A stretch of 11,832 nt of DNA. It comes from Mansonella perstans. Taxonomy: Eukaryota > Nematoda > Chromadorea > Rhabditida > Onchocercidae. Numbering within the stretch: the first letter of the stretch is position 1; every line of letters begins with the position of its first letter. The position numbers and the translations under genes were made by a program. Shown piece after piece: positions 1 through 7,400 of the stretch. The notes under the pieces are model-generated. The model searched no databases, was not told the origin of the DNA, and was given only the letters and a program-made list of their open reading frames with translations. Location of the stretch: NCBI GenBank assembly GCA_037074765.1, contig JBAMDO010000494.1:1-11832 (forward strand). Direction: 5' to 3'.

Positions 1-490
1 ATCTATTATTTGAACTTTACTGTGTCCGCAAGTGAAATCCAGCCGATTGTTTTAATTACTTTTGATCTGATCTGTCGCTCTTTCATATCTTTCGTGAATT
101 TTCCGCTTGTGTGAGTAGATATTAACTATACGTCTAATTTGTGAGAGTCTATGTTATGTGCTGATTGATATGTGCGCCCATTGCAGTGAATTATGTCTTT
201 CTTTTACTTCTATTTCTTGCTTCAAAGTCTGCACTGCATTTTCTCTTTCAATATTATCACCATTATTTTTCAATATTATTTTATTAGCTGTCTTTTCTTT
301 TGTATTCTCTTATTGTACAACATAATCTCAAAATTAGCAACAACATAATAGCACAAACTGAAACAATAAAATAATAATTAGTCGTTGGAGAATCGGATCA
401 TCATTTAGCGTCTGCTAATATTATCATTAATTATCGTTTATAGACCTTGTTCATCGTATAAATGATGTGAATTACTTTTAATTTTAAGTA
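1..490. other. AT-rich upstream region without a clear gene
   Basis: No convincing gene was found. The minus strand has one uninterrupted frame of 51 codons (309 down to 154) rich in Lys and Glu, resembling a short coiled coil, but it has no start Met and no clear splice sites, so it is not called. The right end (TTTTAAG at 482-488) resembles a nematode trans- or cis-splice acceptor just before the ATG at 491. Confidence 0.4.
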
Positions 491-756
491 ATGGATAAAT
501 GTGAAACAAGTAACTCGCCATCTGAGGTGAGCAATGCATTTAACCATAAGTTATTACATCATCTAGTCAAAAACTTATAGTATTGTTTAATTATAATATT
601 TTATTTTGTTTTTCATGTATCCATTTTTAGAGAGCTGGAGCAGTAAAACTACTTCGGGCTCAGGCAGCACTTGGTTTAGCTATGTCAATTTCTGCGATAG
701 TTCTGGAACGATATGTGCCGGTCACTCGTACAAGCACATTTCCTGCTGATAATTAG
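491..756 (+). CDS. Candidate two-exon small host gene, 53 codons, unknown function
   Basis: Exon 1 is 491-526 (12 codons, starting MDKCETS) and ends at a good donor, GAG|GTGAGC. The intron is 527-630 (104 nt) and ends in CATTTTTAG. Exon 2 is 631-756 (41 codons plus TAG); the splice is phase 0. The frame upstream of the ATG is closed by TAA at 485-487, and an acceptor-like TTTTAAG ends two bases before the ATG, as expected for a trans-spliced nematode mRNA with a minimal 5' leader. Exon 2 has a basic start (KLLRAQAA) and a short hydrophobic stretch (ALGLAMSISAIVL) that could be a membrane segment. An AATAAA lies at 897-902. The family is not recognised. It could also be the last two exons of a longer gene, or a chance open frame. 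Confidence 0.5.
545..586 (+). repeat. Direct repeat, left copy (inside intron)
   Basis: This 42-bp stretch recurs at 800-842 with a single extra A. It sits in the intron of the 491-756 candidate gene. Each copy contains an internal inverted 7-mer pair (ATAAGTT...AACTTAT). With its partner it brackets exon 2. Confidence 0.9.
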
Positions 757-799
757 ATTGTATATGAAACAAAACAACTTTTATGTTCAACTTTTATGT

Positions 800-842
800 C
801 ATAAGTTATTACATCATCTAGTCAAAAAACTTATAGTATTGT
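800..842 (+). repeat. Direct repeat, right copy (3' of exon 2)
   Basis: Second copy of the 545-586 sequence, identical except for one inserted A in an A-run. It lies 44 bases after the stop of the 53-codon candidate gene and before its AATAAA. Confidence 0.9.
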
Positions 843-896
843 CTAAGTAATTATGCGTGCGATCTCCAATTAATGCGGAAATTTTCTCGTAGTACC

Positions 897-902
897 AATA
901 AA
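897..902 (+). promoter_or_regulatory. Poly(A) signal AATAAA
   Basis: Canonical AATAAA 141 bases after the TAG at 754-756. It is a reasonable 3' end signal for the small gene, although AATAAA is frequent by chance in DNA this AT-rich. Confidence 0.4.
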
Positions 903-1083
903 TTCAAAATTTGCGACACTTCAGCACCAAAGTTTGTAAGAAAGCGACATACAAATTAAATAAGACATGCGTTGTTGCTGTTTCTTTTTTCATATTGTCA
1001 GTTATATTAAGCGGCATTCACTTACATACACCGGAAAATGTACGATGGATTAGGATGGGAATTTGTACAATAATGTATATTTA

Positions 1084-1321
1084 GATAGATATTTTATGCA
1101 ATTGCTAGTAAAGACATTTCCTTTAGGACGTTCATACAAAGATGTGAGTTAGATAAAACAGAAAAACATGGGAAATAAATCCAAGAAATACAAAATTAGT
1201 TGAATGATTCATAATGTCATTAGCATTCATTTACAACTTGATTTATTGGTTCATTGACAGTTTTGCATATGATAGTTCGCGACATTCCCAATGGAAGGAG
1301 AGAGAGAAAAAATTAGTGTGA
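1084..1321 (+). repeat. Dispersed repeat, copy A
   Basis: Reading left to right, this stretch aligns with the reverse complement of 4600-4804. One ungapped 40-base block (1224-1263) matches at 31 of 40 positions, with mostly transition differences. Shared landmarks are AGATAGATAT, ATACAAAG, GGAAATAAATC, a CATT-TTTA block, and TTCGCG-CATTCCCAA. A third, shorter copy is at 4304-4391. Similarity fades upstream near 1040-1084 and downstream of about 1321. No protein function could be assigned. It might be an old DNA transposon end, a decayed LTR or a host duplication. Confidence 0.7.
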
Positions 1322-1477
1322 AATCTTAGCTGAGAGGTCTTCAAAGGTATAGGGTATAGTGAAAGGTATTAAATTTAATAACTAGAGCTTGTTCTCTCTT
1401 GTCTATAACTTGGTGTGATTAGATTCTGTAGAAAGGACAACGATATTTCCAGCATGAGTCATTAGCTTTAAAGCTCT

Positions 1478-2741
1478 TCTGGCTCGATTAGCGATAATTC
1501 AGATTCATCTTCCTCTTTTTCGTCTATTTTATATTCCATATCATTGGAACCATCTATTTCCATAGTGCATAGCATGCTTATTGAACGATTAAGTTGTTTC
1601 CTATTAGGCATTTGCATTGTCTTCTAATATTTCCATCCCATCCTCTGTTGATTTTAATTATTTTTCCTAATTTCCATATACCGCGCGGTATTTCCTTCAT
1701 TAATAAAATTTAATAAAGCTATTTCATTCTCACGTGGCTTTCTTTTTTCTGTCCGTCAGGGAGTGATTTATTCCCTTTGTATTCGTCTTTCCACAACTTC
1801 CAAAAAACGTCCAATGTTTTAAGAGTAATGGTCCAATATTTAACAAGTTTATACTTTGTTTTTAATAGATAAGGAGTTTATTCGTCTTGCACATTGTTAA
1901 AATTGATTGGTATCCCCAGTGGAGACGTAGGTGCAATTTGACGTATGGCTCTGTAGTCATCGAAGTTATCGAAGCTCTGCAGTCATCTAAGTTAATGGAC
2001 GGATACTAAGTATTCCCTCTATCTCTGCCATTAACTTTATCAGTTCTCCTTCTTTTAGAAGCTTTCTTCCAACAGCATGTCTTAAAGGTTGTTTTGTTAG
2101 TGCAGTGATTCCTATACTCCATCACCCCACGTGCTCTTGGTATAGTATTTTTCCAACACATACCTTTTTCTGCTAGGAAGTTGACGCTTTCTTCCATTAT
2201 TGTCTTGAAGACGAGTTGAAATTGACAAGCATTGTCACTTGGAACTAATTTCGGATACCCTCGTCGAGCCACAAATCTTAGGACATGCAGGAAATCTTCG
2301 GCGGATAAATTCTCTGCTATTTTTAGATGTACAGCTCTCATAGTGAAACAGGTGAAGAGAGCGATCCATCTCTTTACTATATCGGTAATAGATTTGATTC
2401 AGACTGGTCCCAAGTAATCTAGACCTACTTGTTCGAATGAGTCCTGATCTTTTCACTCGGACTTCAGGCAGATTTAGCATTGCTAGCAGTTTGAACGGTT
2501 TGGCTTTCCACCATTTATAGGTCGTACAAATGGATAGTATACGTTTTATTGCGGCTCTTTCCTATGGTATCCAAAATCTATGTCTTAGCTCAGACAAATA
2601 TGTGAGATTCCAGCATGATGCAGCGTCTCATGTTGCTGCATGATGAATAAGATTAGTTACGTAGTGATCTTTTGGTACGTAGATAGGATATTTGCTATCC
2701 TCATTTAACTCCGAATGTTCTAGGCGGCTCCTGATCTTCAT
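1478..2741 (-). pseudogene. BEL/Pao retrotransposon integrase fragment (3' part of pol), decayed
   Basis: Read on the minus strand, this is the 3' part of a BEL/Pao pol. It starts in the RNase H-integrase linker (KYPIYVPKDHYVTNLIHH near 2660-2700). A degraded zinc-binding domain follows, in which the second Cys of CxxC has become Tyr (codon 2517-2519). The integrase core then shows GLDYLGP (first Asp, codon 2417-2419), FTCFT and RRGYPKL-PSDN (second Asp). The region of the catalytic Glu (near 2110-2130) is frame-disrupted. The C-terminal IPRGIWKLGKI motif lies near 1660-1690, and the frame ends in an acidic tail with TAA at 1478-1480. At least four frameshifts and several stops break it, so it is inactive. 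Copies of this kind move by reverse transcription. Only the 3' end of pol survives; there is no RT. Confidence 0.92.
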
Positions 2742-3051
2742 AAGTCATTAGGTTTATGTTGAAACAAATTCCTTTAGCTCAGACAACATATTTATATCAT
2801 TTAAACAGCACGATCATTCTTGCTTGGAATGCATCGGAACAGAAATTTTGTTTTCCGCATTTTCTCGACACAGTTTTGCACGAATCGCGGTAGGAATCTG
2901 GAATGATTTTGAATCCAGTGGGTGGCACACTTGGAATTGGATTATAAGGTAACCGTCTTGGTTTTCAACCCCAACTGTCATGGATTCTGCTGAAGGTCGA
3001 TTAATAACCAGGAACAAGCAATGTTTAACCAGAAATTGTTGTTCTGACCAT
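2742..3051. other. Spacer between two head-to-head integrase fragments
   Basis: No gene is called. On the plus strand, 2900-2945 contains a weak match to the VGGxL motif that often precedes the integrase zinc-binding domain in BEL/Pao pol, so the plus-strand fragment may begin about 150 bases earlier than annotated. The minus-strand open frame of 67 codons at 2814-3017 shows no recognisable family and is probably chance. Confidence 0.4.
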
Positions 3052-3971
3052 TAGTTGTGGAATTGTCGTGTTATCTGAGCGCGCACCGGACAATAAACGT
3101 TTATTGGTATTCCTAAAGGCAGAGCTGAAATTAAACGATTAATAAACAGATGTCGAATCTGTAAACGTTGGAACTCCAGATCGTTCAAATTACCATCGAT
3201 GGCAAGCCCACCGGAAACTCGTGTCAACCGATCCAGGGCCTTCGCACACGTCGGCGTGGATTATTTTGGCCCTATTATAGTCAAAGGTGGTAGTGCGTCA
3301 ACAAAAAGGTGAGTGATATTAATCACATGCTTTACGACCAGGGCCATGCATCTCGAATTAACAGAAGACCAGTCCGCAGAAACTTTCTTGCATGCAACTC
3401 GGAGATTCGTTGCAAGACGTGGGTATCCCGATTTAATCCTAAGTGACAATACCGCTCAATTGACTTATGCCAATATTGAAGACTATGTCATTATACGTCC
3501 ATTGATTTTATTCTACCTAATGCTTCATTTCATCTACCTATGATTAAAGATGGAGACATGCAAGAATTTAACCCTCACAGATTATATACTAGAGAAAGCT
3601 CGTCAAATATTGGGAAAACACTCTTAAAATTCTCGATGTTTTTTGGGAAATTTGGAGAACCGAATATTTAGCAAGCCTCCGAGAATACACACAAACGGAA
3701 ATTACCTCACCCAAGGGAGCACAGAAAAGAACCCCAAGGAAGGAAGAGATCGTGCTAATCAACGAACTGTGTTCCACGCGGTATGTGGAAGCTAGCTAGG
3801 ATCAAGGAAATAAAGGAAGTTAAGGATGGGAAGGTAGAAGTGCTATCTTAGAAATGCCATGAAAAACTTCTTATCAGACCAATAAATGTTTTGTATCCGC
3901 TGGAAGTTGTCGTGATTTCTTCTTATGAGAGGTCGATATCGGCCAACAATATATCAGTGGATTCGTTATAG
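3052..3971 (+). pseudogene. BEL/Pao integrase fragment with in-frame core deletion
   Basis: A second 3' end of pol, from a different BEL/Pao family than its minus-strand neighbour. It shows GIPKGRAEIKRLINRC and the CxxC pair (Cys codons 3151 and 3160), GVDYFGP (first Asp 3259-3261), ITCFTTRAMHLEL, and RRGYPDLILSDN (second Asp 3445-3447). The reading then jumps in frame from SDNTAQ to LTYANIEDY near 3460. Compared with the 1478-2741 copy about 75 codons are missing, including the catalytic Glu. A TGA at 3310-3312 replaces a conserved Trp. Frameshifts follow near 3503, 3605 and 3780. The C-terminal PRGMWKLARIKEIK motif and a LYPLEV tail end at TAG 3969-3971. It cannot encode an active integrase. 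Confidence 0.92.
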
Positions 3972-4014
3972 AGCGTTGTATTGTGTAGGGTTTTGTAGCG
4001 CGATAGAACTCAAT

Positions 4015-4036
4015 CTCAAACTTGGGTAATTAAACC
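4015..4036 (-). other. Perfect 22-nt nematode SL1 spliced-leader sequence
   Basis: Read on the minus strand, 4036 down to 4015 is identical over all 22 nt to the nematode SL1 leader (begins GGTTTAATTACC, ends AAGTTTGAG). A functional SL RNA gene would have a GT splice donor directly after the leader, but here the next bases are ATTGAG. It is therefore not an SL RNA gene. It looks like a leader joined to an mRNA body, or a leader sequence captured by a retroelement. It lies in antisense to the integrase fragment ending at 3971. Confidence 0.9.
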
Positions 4037-4051
4037 TTTATTAACAATATT

Positions 4052-4151
4052 AACAAACGCGAACGTGATTAAAACATTAACAAACGCGAACGTGAACAAA
4101 ACAAATGCGAACGTGGCTTAACCTTAACAATTGCGAACATGGCTTAACGAG
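4052..4151 (+). repeat. Imperfect tandem repeat, core AACAAACGCGAACGTG
   Basis: Four copies of a 16-base core lie at 4052-4067, 4079-4094, 4100-4115 and 4126-4141, with start-to-start spacing of 27, 21 and 26. The first two are identical, the third differs by one base and the fourth by two. The last two share an extra GGCTTAAC tail and so look like 26-base units. The GC-rich core stands out in AT-rich surroundings and could be a protein-binding array in a retroelement LTR. Confidence 0.85.
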
Positions 4152-4214
4152 GAAGAATTGGATAAGGATATAATAGAAGTGAAGAGTGAAATGAATTTAG
4201 AAGATTGACCATCC

Positions 4215-4228
4215 TATATATATATATA
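4215..4228. repeat. (TA)7 microsatellite
   Basis: Seven uninterrupted TA units, followed by ATTTCAG, which resembles a splice acceptor. It could also serve as a TATA-like element, but nothing else supports promoter function. Confidence 0.7.
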
Positions 4229-4303
4229 ATTTCAGATAACGGAGGGAAAATAATTGAGGGAATCATTTATGGCGCACAATAGAGGATTACAATAAAATTT
4301 ACT

Positions 4304-4391
4304 TGAATTCAAAAGATACAATTTTAGATCACAATCTTAGGATTGAATGCTTATAATGTCATTAGTGGAAGTTTCGCGTTATAAATTCGCG
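4304..4391 (+). repeat. Dispersed repeat, copy C (shortened)
   Basis: It runs in the same direction as copy A at 1084-1321. It shares TGAATG...ATAATGTCATTAG (4344-4365 versus 1201-1223) and then jumps to GTTTCGCG...AATTCGCGAC, lacking about 36 bases present in copies A and B. Its GTTTCGCGTTAT...TTCGCG segment (4371-4391) pairs with 4640-4662 as a near-perfect inverted repeat with one extra base, so copies C and B together form a foldback arrangement. Confidence 0.65.
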
Positions 4392-4589
4392 ACAGAAGTT
4401 GACGATAGATTCAATTCAAGAAGTCAATCACCAGTGTCAGACAGAAAAGTGCATGAAAGCGAGGAAGAGGAACCATCGCGCGACGAACTAGAAGTGCCGC
4501 AAAAAATAGAGCAATACAAGCAACAGCCATATCAAACGATGGAATGTGATAGAAGATCAATAGCAGCACATAGCGTAAAAAAAAGTTAG
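4356..4589 (+). CDS. Unrecognised acidic ORF, 77 codons
   Basis: Starts MSLVEVSRYKFATEV and ends in KKS before TAG. It is highly charged, with a serine-rich part (FNSRSQSPVS) and an acidic run (ESEEEEPSRDELE). Codon use is richer in G+C than the flanks, which is mild evidence of real coding. The first 12 codons lie inside repeat copy C, and the rest fills the space between copies C and B, so it may be cargo or a decayed gene of that element, or a host exon. No motif identifies it. Confidence is low because it is short and has no splice or leader evidence beyond the ATG. Confidence 0.3.
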   Translation: MSLVEVSRYKFATEVDDRFNSRSQSPVSDRKVHESEEEEPSRDELEVPQKIEQYKQQPYQTMECDRRSIAAHSVKKS

Positions 4590-4599
4590 ATCCATCCTC

Positions 4600-4804
4600 A
4601 ATCCACATCCTAACTTCTTTCTCCTCCCTTTGGGAATGCCGCGAATTTCATAACGCGAAACTTTTAATAACTCAATAAATTAAATTATAAATAAATGTTA
4701 ATAACATTTTAAAGTAAAGTTAATTTTTAGATTTATTTCCATGTTCTTTATTGATATGTAAATTCACACCTTTGTATAGCAATAGCTTAAGATATCTATC
4801 TACA
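4600..4804 (-). repeat. Dispersed repeat, copy B (inverted relative to A)
   Basis: Its reverse complement aligns across copy A (1084-1321) with indels, including about 27 bases missing near 4777. The best block, rc 4662-4701, matches 31 of 40 bases. It ends about 50 bases before the truncated RNase H fragment. Confidence 0.7.
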
Positions 4805-4858
4805 ACAAAGGTTTTGTATTGTGCTTTCAATCCTCTCTCCTACATCTCAATAAGCTAA

Positions 4859-5676
4859 CAAAGTACAGCATATGCTGCAGCAGTCTATGCAAAACAAGGT
4901 GCAAACACATCTTTGATTTTTGCGAAATCTCGAATAGATCCAGTGAAAGGAATCACAATACTTAAACTAGAATTATTAGGTATTTTAATTGGAGTACGAG
5001 CAACCAAATTCATCATTAAACAATTGGAAATTGAAGAGGTAAAAGTTACATTATGGTCAGACTCTCGATGTGCATTCCAATGGATAAAAAATCGATCACG
5101 ACTCTTACCAAGATTTATACAAAATCGAATCGATGAAATACGACTGTCAAATTTTTCATATAGATATATGCCAAGCAGATCTAACCCTGCTGACATAGCA
5201 ACAAAAGGATATATATCTCCAATTCAACTCGCAAAATTTCAACAATGATGGATCGGTCCTCAGTGGATAAAAGATGAAGAATCAGCATGGCCGCAATGGG
5301 AAAATAATATTTATTGCGAACAAAGGGAATATGAAACAAACATCTGTGCGACAATGGCCACAACTAAGTCCATTACAATCAGAAGCTTCCGGTTAGTTGA
5401 TGCAACTCGTTTTAGTAAATGGACGAGACTACGAAGAACAACAGCATGGTCATTAAGATTTTTTGGATACATATCAAAAGGAAAATATGCATGGTTGAAG
5501 GAAGTATCAGAGAAGCAAGAATTAAATCACACGAACTAGCAGAGGCCACAAAAGCCCTGATTACAGAAGCTCAATCAGAAGATATCAATGAAGAAGAAAT
5601 AAACAATAAGCTCTTTACTATAACGACACACATTCATTTTGGAGACGCCGTAGCCGTCTGGACAATACCAAAATGG
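4859..5676 (+). pseudogene. BEL/Pao RNase H and pol linker fragment
   Basis: RNase H degrades the RNA strand of RNA-DNA hybrids during reverse transcription. The frame opens at 4859 with STAYAAAVYAKQG, just after where the first catalytic Asp (in a DAS-type motif) should lie, so the domain is truncated at its first active-site residue. The others remain: Glu in LKLELLG (codon 4970-4972), Asp in LWSDSRCAFQW (5060-5062) and Asp in SNPADIATKG (5192-5194). A TGA at 5246-5248 stands where a Trp of the usual WW motif is expected. The same frame continues through TRFSKWTRLRRTTAWSLRF, typical of the region between RNase H and integrase, to TAG 5537-5539. A one-base shift there moves to the frame with ITEAQSEDINEEE and the 58-bp repeat. 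All upstream RT is missing. Confidence 0.93.
5619..5676 (+). repeat. 58-bp direct repeat, copy 1 (end of pol linker)
   Basis: Matches 6847-6904 at 54 of 58 positions. Differences are T/C, C/T and two bases near the end (AA versus CT). It encodes ITTHIHFGDAVAVWTIPKW in the linker frame and directly precedes gag sequence. Confidence 0.95.
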
Positions 5677-5680
5677 CTAG

Positions 5681-6846
5681 CCTGCACCTGTTAGTCATTC
5701 AACAACAAATCTACCAAAGCTACCACTACCAACCTTTAATGGAGACATAAGGCTTTGGAGAGAATTCTGAAATAGTTTCAATTCATCTATACACCATCAA
5801 GAAATCCCAGATATCAAAAAATTACTTATTTGATATCATGTTTAAAAGGAGAAGCATTGGAAACAATAAGAGGATTCGATGTAGCTCCTGAGAACTATGA
5901 AGTAATGAGACAAGTTTTAATAGAAAAATATGGTAATCATGCAACCATCGTGAAATCGTTATATAGTGAACTGTTTTCCATGCAACGCAACGATAAGGAA
6001 TGGAATGCAAGAGTCGAAGCAATGGAAAAAATTCTTCGACAACTAGAAGCAATGGGCGAGAATCTGAACATTCCAGTATAGAAACAATAATCGAAAATAT
6101 ACTCCCACCATTGATTCTGGAAAGGGTCTACCAGTTGAAGGAAGAAAAGGAATCCTGGTCAGTAAGTAGTTTACGAAAATTCCTAATGACATCAATTCAC
6201 AGAAGCGAAAAAGCGAATAGAAGTCAAAAACCTCAACAGGAATCAAGTACAAGAAAAGTACCTCATTTTCAAAAAGGAAGAGCTACCTCTGCCTTACTTA
6301 TAACGAAACAAACAAATGAGGCAAAAAACCTTCAGTCCGGTAGTGAGTCAAAGTCCAACAAGGGAAAAAGACCTTGTACGTTTTGCAACGAAAACCACTG
6401 GGATAACGAATGCCCAAAGTACTCTACGGCCAAACAACGATACGAACGCCTGAAAGAGCTCAAGGCGTGTACTAACTGCTTCAGTACGAAGCATACAACA
6501 ATAGACTGCAATCAAAGGAAACGAATATGTTTCCACTGCAAAGGCCAACACAATACAGCACTATGCTATAAAAAATATTGCTCGAATAACAATGGCTCCA
6601 ACAAAGAAGAAATAAATTCGACAATCATAATAAATTCATTAAATCAATCTATTAGCCACCAAGGCAAGAAGGTCTTATTAATATGTAAAGAAATCGAAGC
6701 AGTCAACCCGAGTAAACCGGAGAATCATGAAGACGCCTTAGTATTATTTGATCCAGGTTCTCAATCATCGTTCATCTCAAAAAAGTTAGCCAGTCGTTTA
6801 AGTCTAACTGAAACAGCAAAGGAAGAATTAAAATTTTTTTCCTTTG
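5681..6846 (+). pseudogene. BEL/Pao gag (DUF1759, three zinc knuckles) and partial aspartic protease
   Basis: Gag packages element RNA, and the protease cuts the polyprotein. The gag part begins with LPKLPLPTFNGDIRLWREF, the start of the DUF1759-type core, so the true N-terminus is absent. A TGA at 5768-5770 replaces a conserved Trp. One-base shifts occur near 5825 and 6065. From about 6065 the frame is open to 6846. Three CCHC knuckles follow (in the frame starting at 6000, Cys 126-138, 157-170 and 177-189): CTFCNENHWDNEC, CTNCFSTKHTTIDC and CFHCKGQHNTALC. The protease core LFDPGSQSSFIS (residues 250-260) and KLASRLSL follow. The active-site triplet reads DPG instead of the usual DTG/DSG. 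Protease is cut off at 6846, where the second 58-bp repeat begins. Confidence 0.93.
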
Positions 6847-6904
6847 TATAACGACACACATTCATTCTGGAGACGCCGTAGCCGTTTGGACAATACCACT
6901 ATGG
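6847..6904 (+). repeat. 58-bp direct repeat, copy 2 (start of resumed pol linker)
   Basis: Second copy of 5619-5676, with 4 mismatches. It starts at the last base of protease similarity and is followed by EYMKVFKS and the linker leading into integrase, so this copy has its natural downstream context while copy 1 has its natural upstream context. Confidence 0.95.
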
Positions 6905-6927
6905 GAATATATGAAGGTATTCAAATC

Positions 6928-7388
6928 TCATTTATCTTCCAAGGCGTAATCAAATAACTGATCTTCTTATACAACACCAACATGAAGATTTATTTCATGT
7001 AGGAATCGCTCATACATTATCAGAATTGAGAAGAAACTTTTGGATATCTAAAGGCAGAACTGAAGTAAAAAGCGTATTGAATAAATGCATGGCGTGTAAA
7101 AGATGGAGAGCAAGACCATTTAAACTATTAGTAATGCCCAATGTACCAGAAACTCGAATCAAACGTACTCGGATGTTTGAACATGTTTTACTGGATTACT
7201 TAGACCCTCTTTTTATAAAGAGTGAAAGCGGTCTCACCAAAAAATGGATAGCTTTATTCACATGCTTCACAACTAGAGCTATACACCTCGAAATGATAGA
7301 CGATTTGACAGCTGAAAACTTCATGCATGTATTAAGAAGATTCAGTGCACGACGAGGCTATCCCAAACTTATACTTAGCGACAATGCT
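6928..7388 (+). pseudogene. BEL/Pao integrase fragment, 3'-truncated
   Basis: Integrase inserts element cDNA into chromosomes. One frame is open from about 6928: LPRRNQITDLLIQHQHE and LFHVGIAHTLSELRRNFW give the His part of the zinc-binding domain, and CMAC gives the Cys pair (7086 and 7095). Then come PETRIKRTRMFEHV, LLDYLDPLF (first Asp 7194-7196), WIALFTCFTTRAIHLEM and RRGYPKLILSDNA (second Asp 7380-7382). Similarity stops right after SDNAKN. The catalytic Glu and the C-terminal domain are missing. It is closer to the minus-strand copy at 1478-2741 than to the copy at 3052-3971. The frame continues into unrelated sequence. Confidence 0.92.
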
Positions 7389-7400
7389 AAAAATATGCAG

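Larger units (their letters stand above)
3972..4160 (+). mobile_element. LTR-like stretch after pol (candidate 3' LTR)
   Basis: By position this should be the 3' LTR of the plus-strand element, because it follows directly on the pol stop at 3969-3971. Possible TGT starts are at 3978, 3983 or 3995. It contains the antisense SL1 sequence (4015-4036) and a short tandem repeat that could be a U3 enhancer-like array. No second LTR copy exists in the window, so neither boundary nor LTR identity can be proved. Confidence 0.4.
4859..7388 (+). mobile_element. Rearranged BEL/Pao retrotransposon: RNase H - linker - [gag-PR] - linker - integrase
   Basis: Normal BEL/Pao order is gag, protease, RT, RNase H, integrase. 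Here RNase H comes first, then gag and protease, then integrase. No RT motif (such as YVDD-type) was seen. The gag-protease block sits between two copies of a 58-bp pol linker sequence. Taking out the block and one copy would leave a simple RNase H-linker-integrase order, so the block looks like a later insertion into a 5'-truncated copy. No LTRs, primer binding site or target duplications of the whole element were found. Confidence 0.8.

Noticed and set aside
2232..2417. 61-codon plus-strand open frame
   Set aside because: It is the antisense shadow of the minus-strand integrase fragment.
2814..3017. 67-codon minus-strand open frame
   Set aside because: No family resemblance, and the plus strand shows faint pol-linker similarity here.
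3261..3449. 62-codon minus-strand open frame
   Set aside because: It is antisense to the plus-strand integrase core, where DDE motifs are clear.
4015..4036. A functional SL RNA gene
   Set aside because: The leader is not followed by a GT donor, and no snRNA-like Sm site or 5S rRNA context was seen around it.
4369..4662. A simple MITE with 24-bp terminal inverted repeats
   Set aside because: Similarity of copies A, B and C extends well beyond these ends, so 4369 and 4662 are not the true termini. No target site duplication was seen.
3310..5770. TGA read as Trp (alternative code or mitochondrial DNA)
   Set aside because: Frameshifts, TAG/TAA stops and deletions show plain decay, and TGG is used for other Trp positions in the same fragments.
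6043..6551. Minus-strand open frames of 67-69 codons
   Set aside because: They are shadows of the gag zinc-knuckle coding frame.
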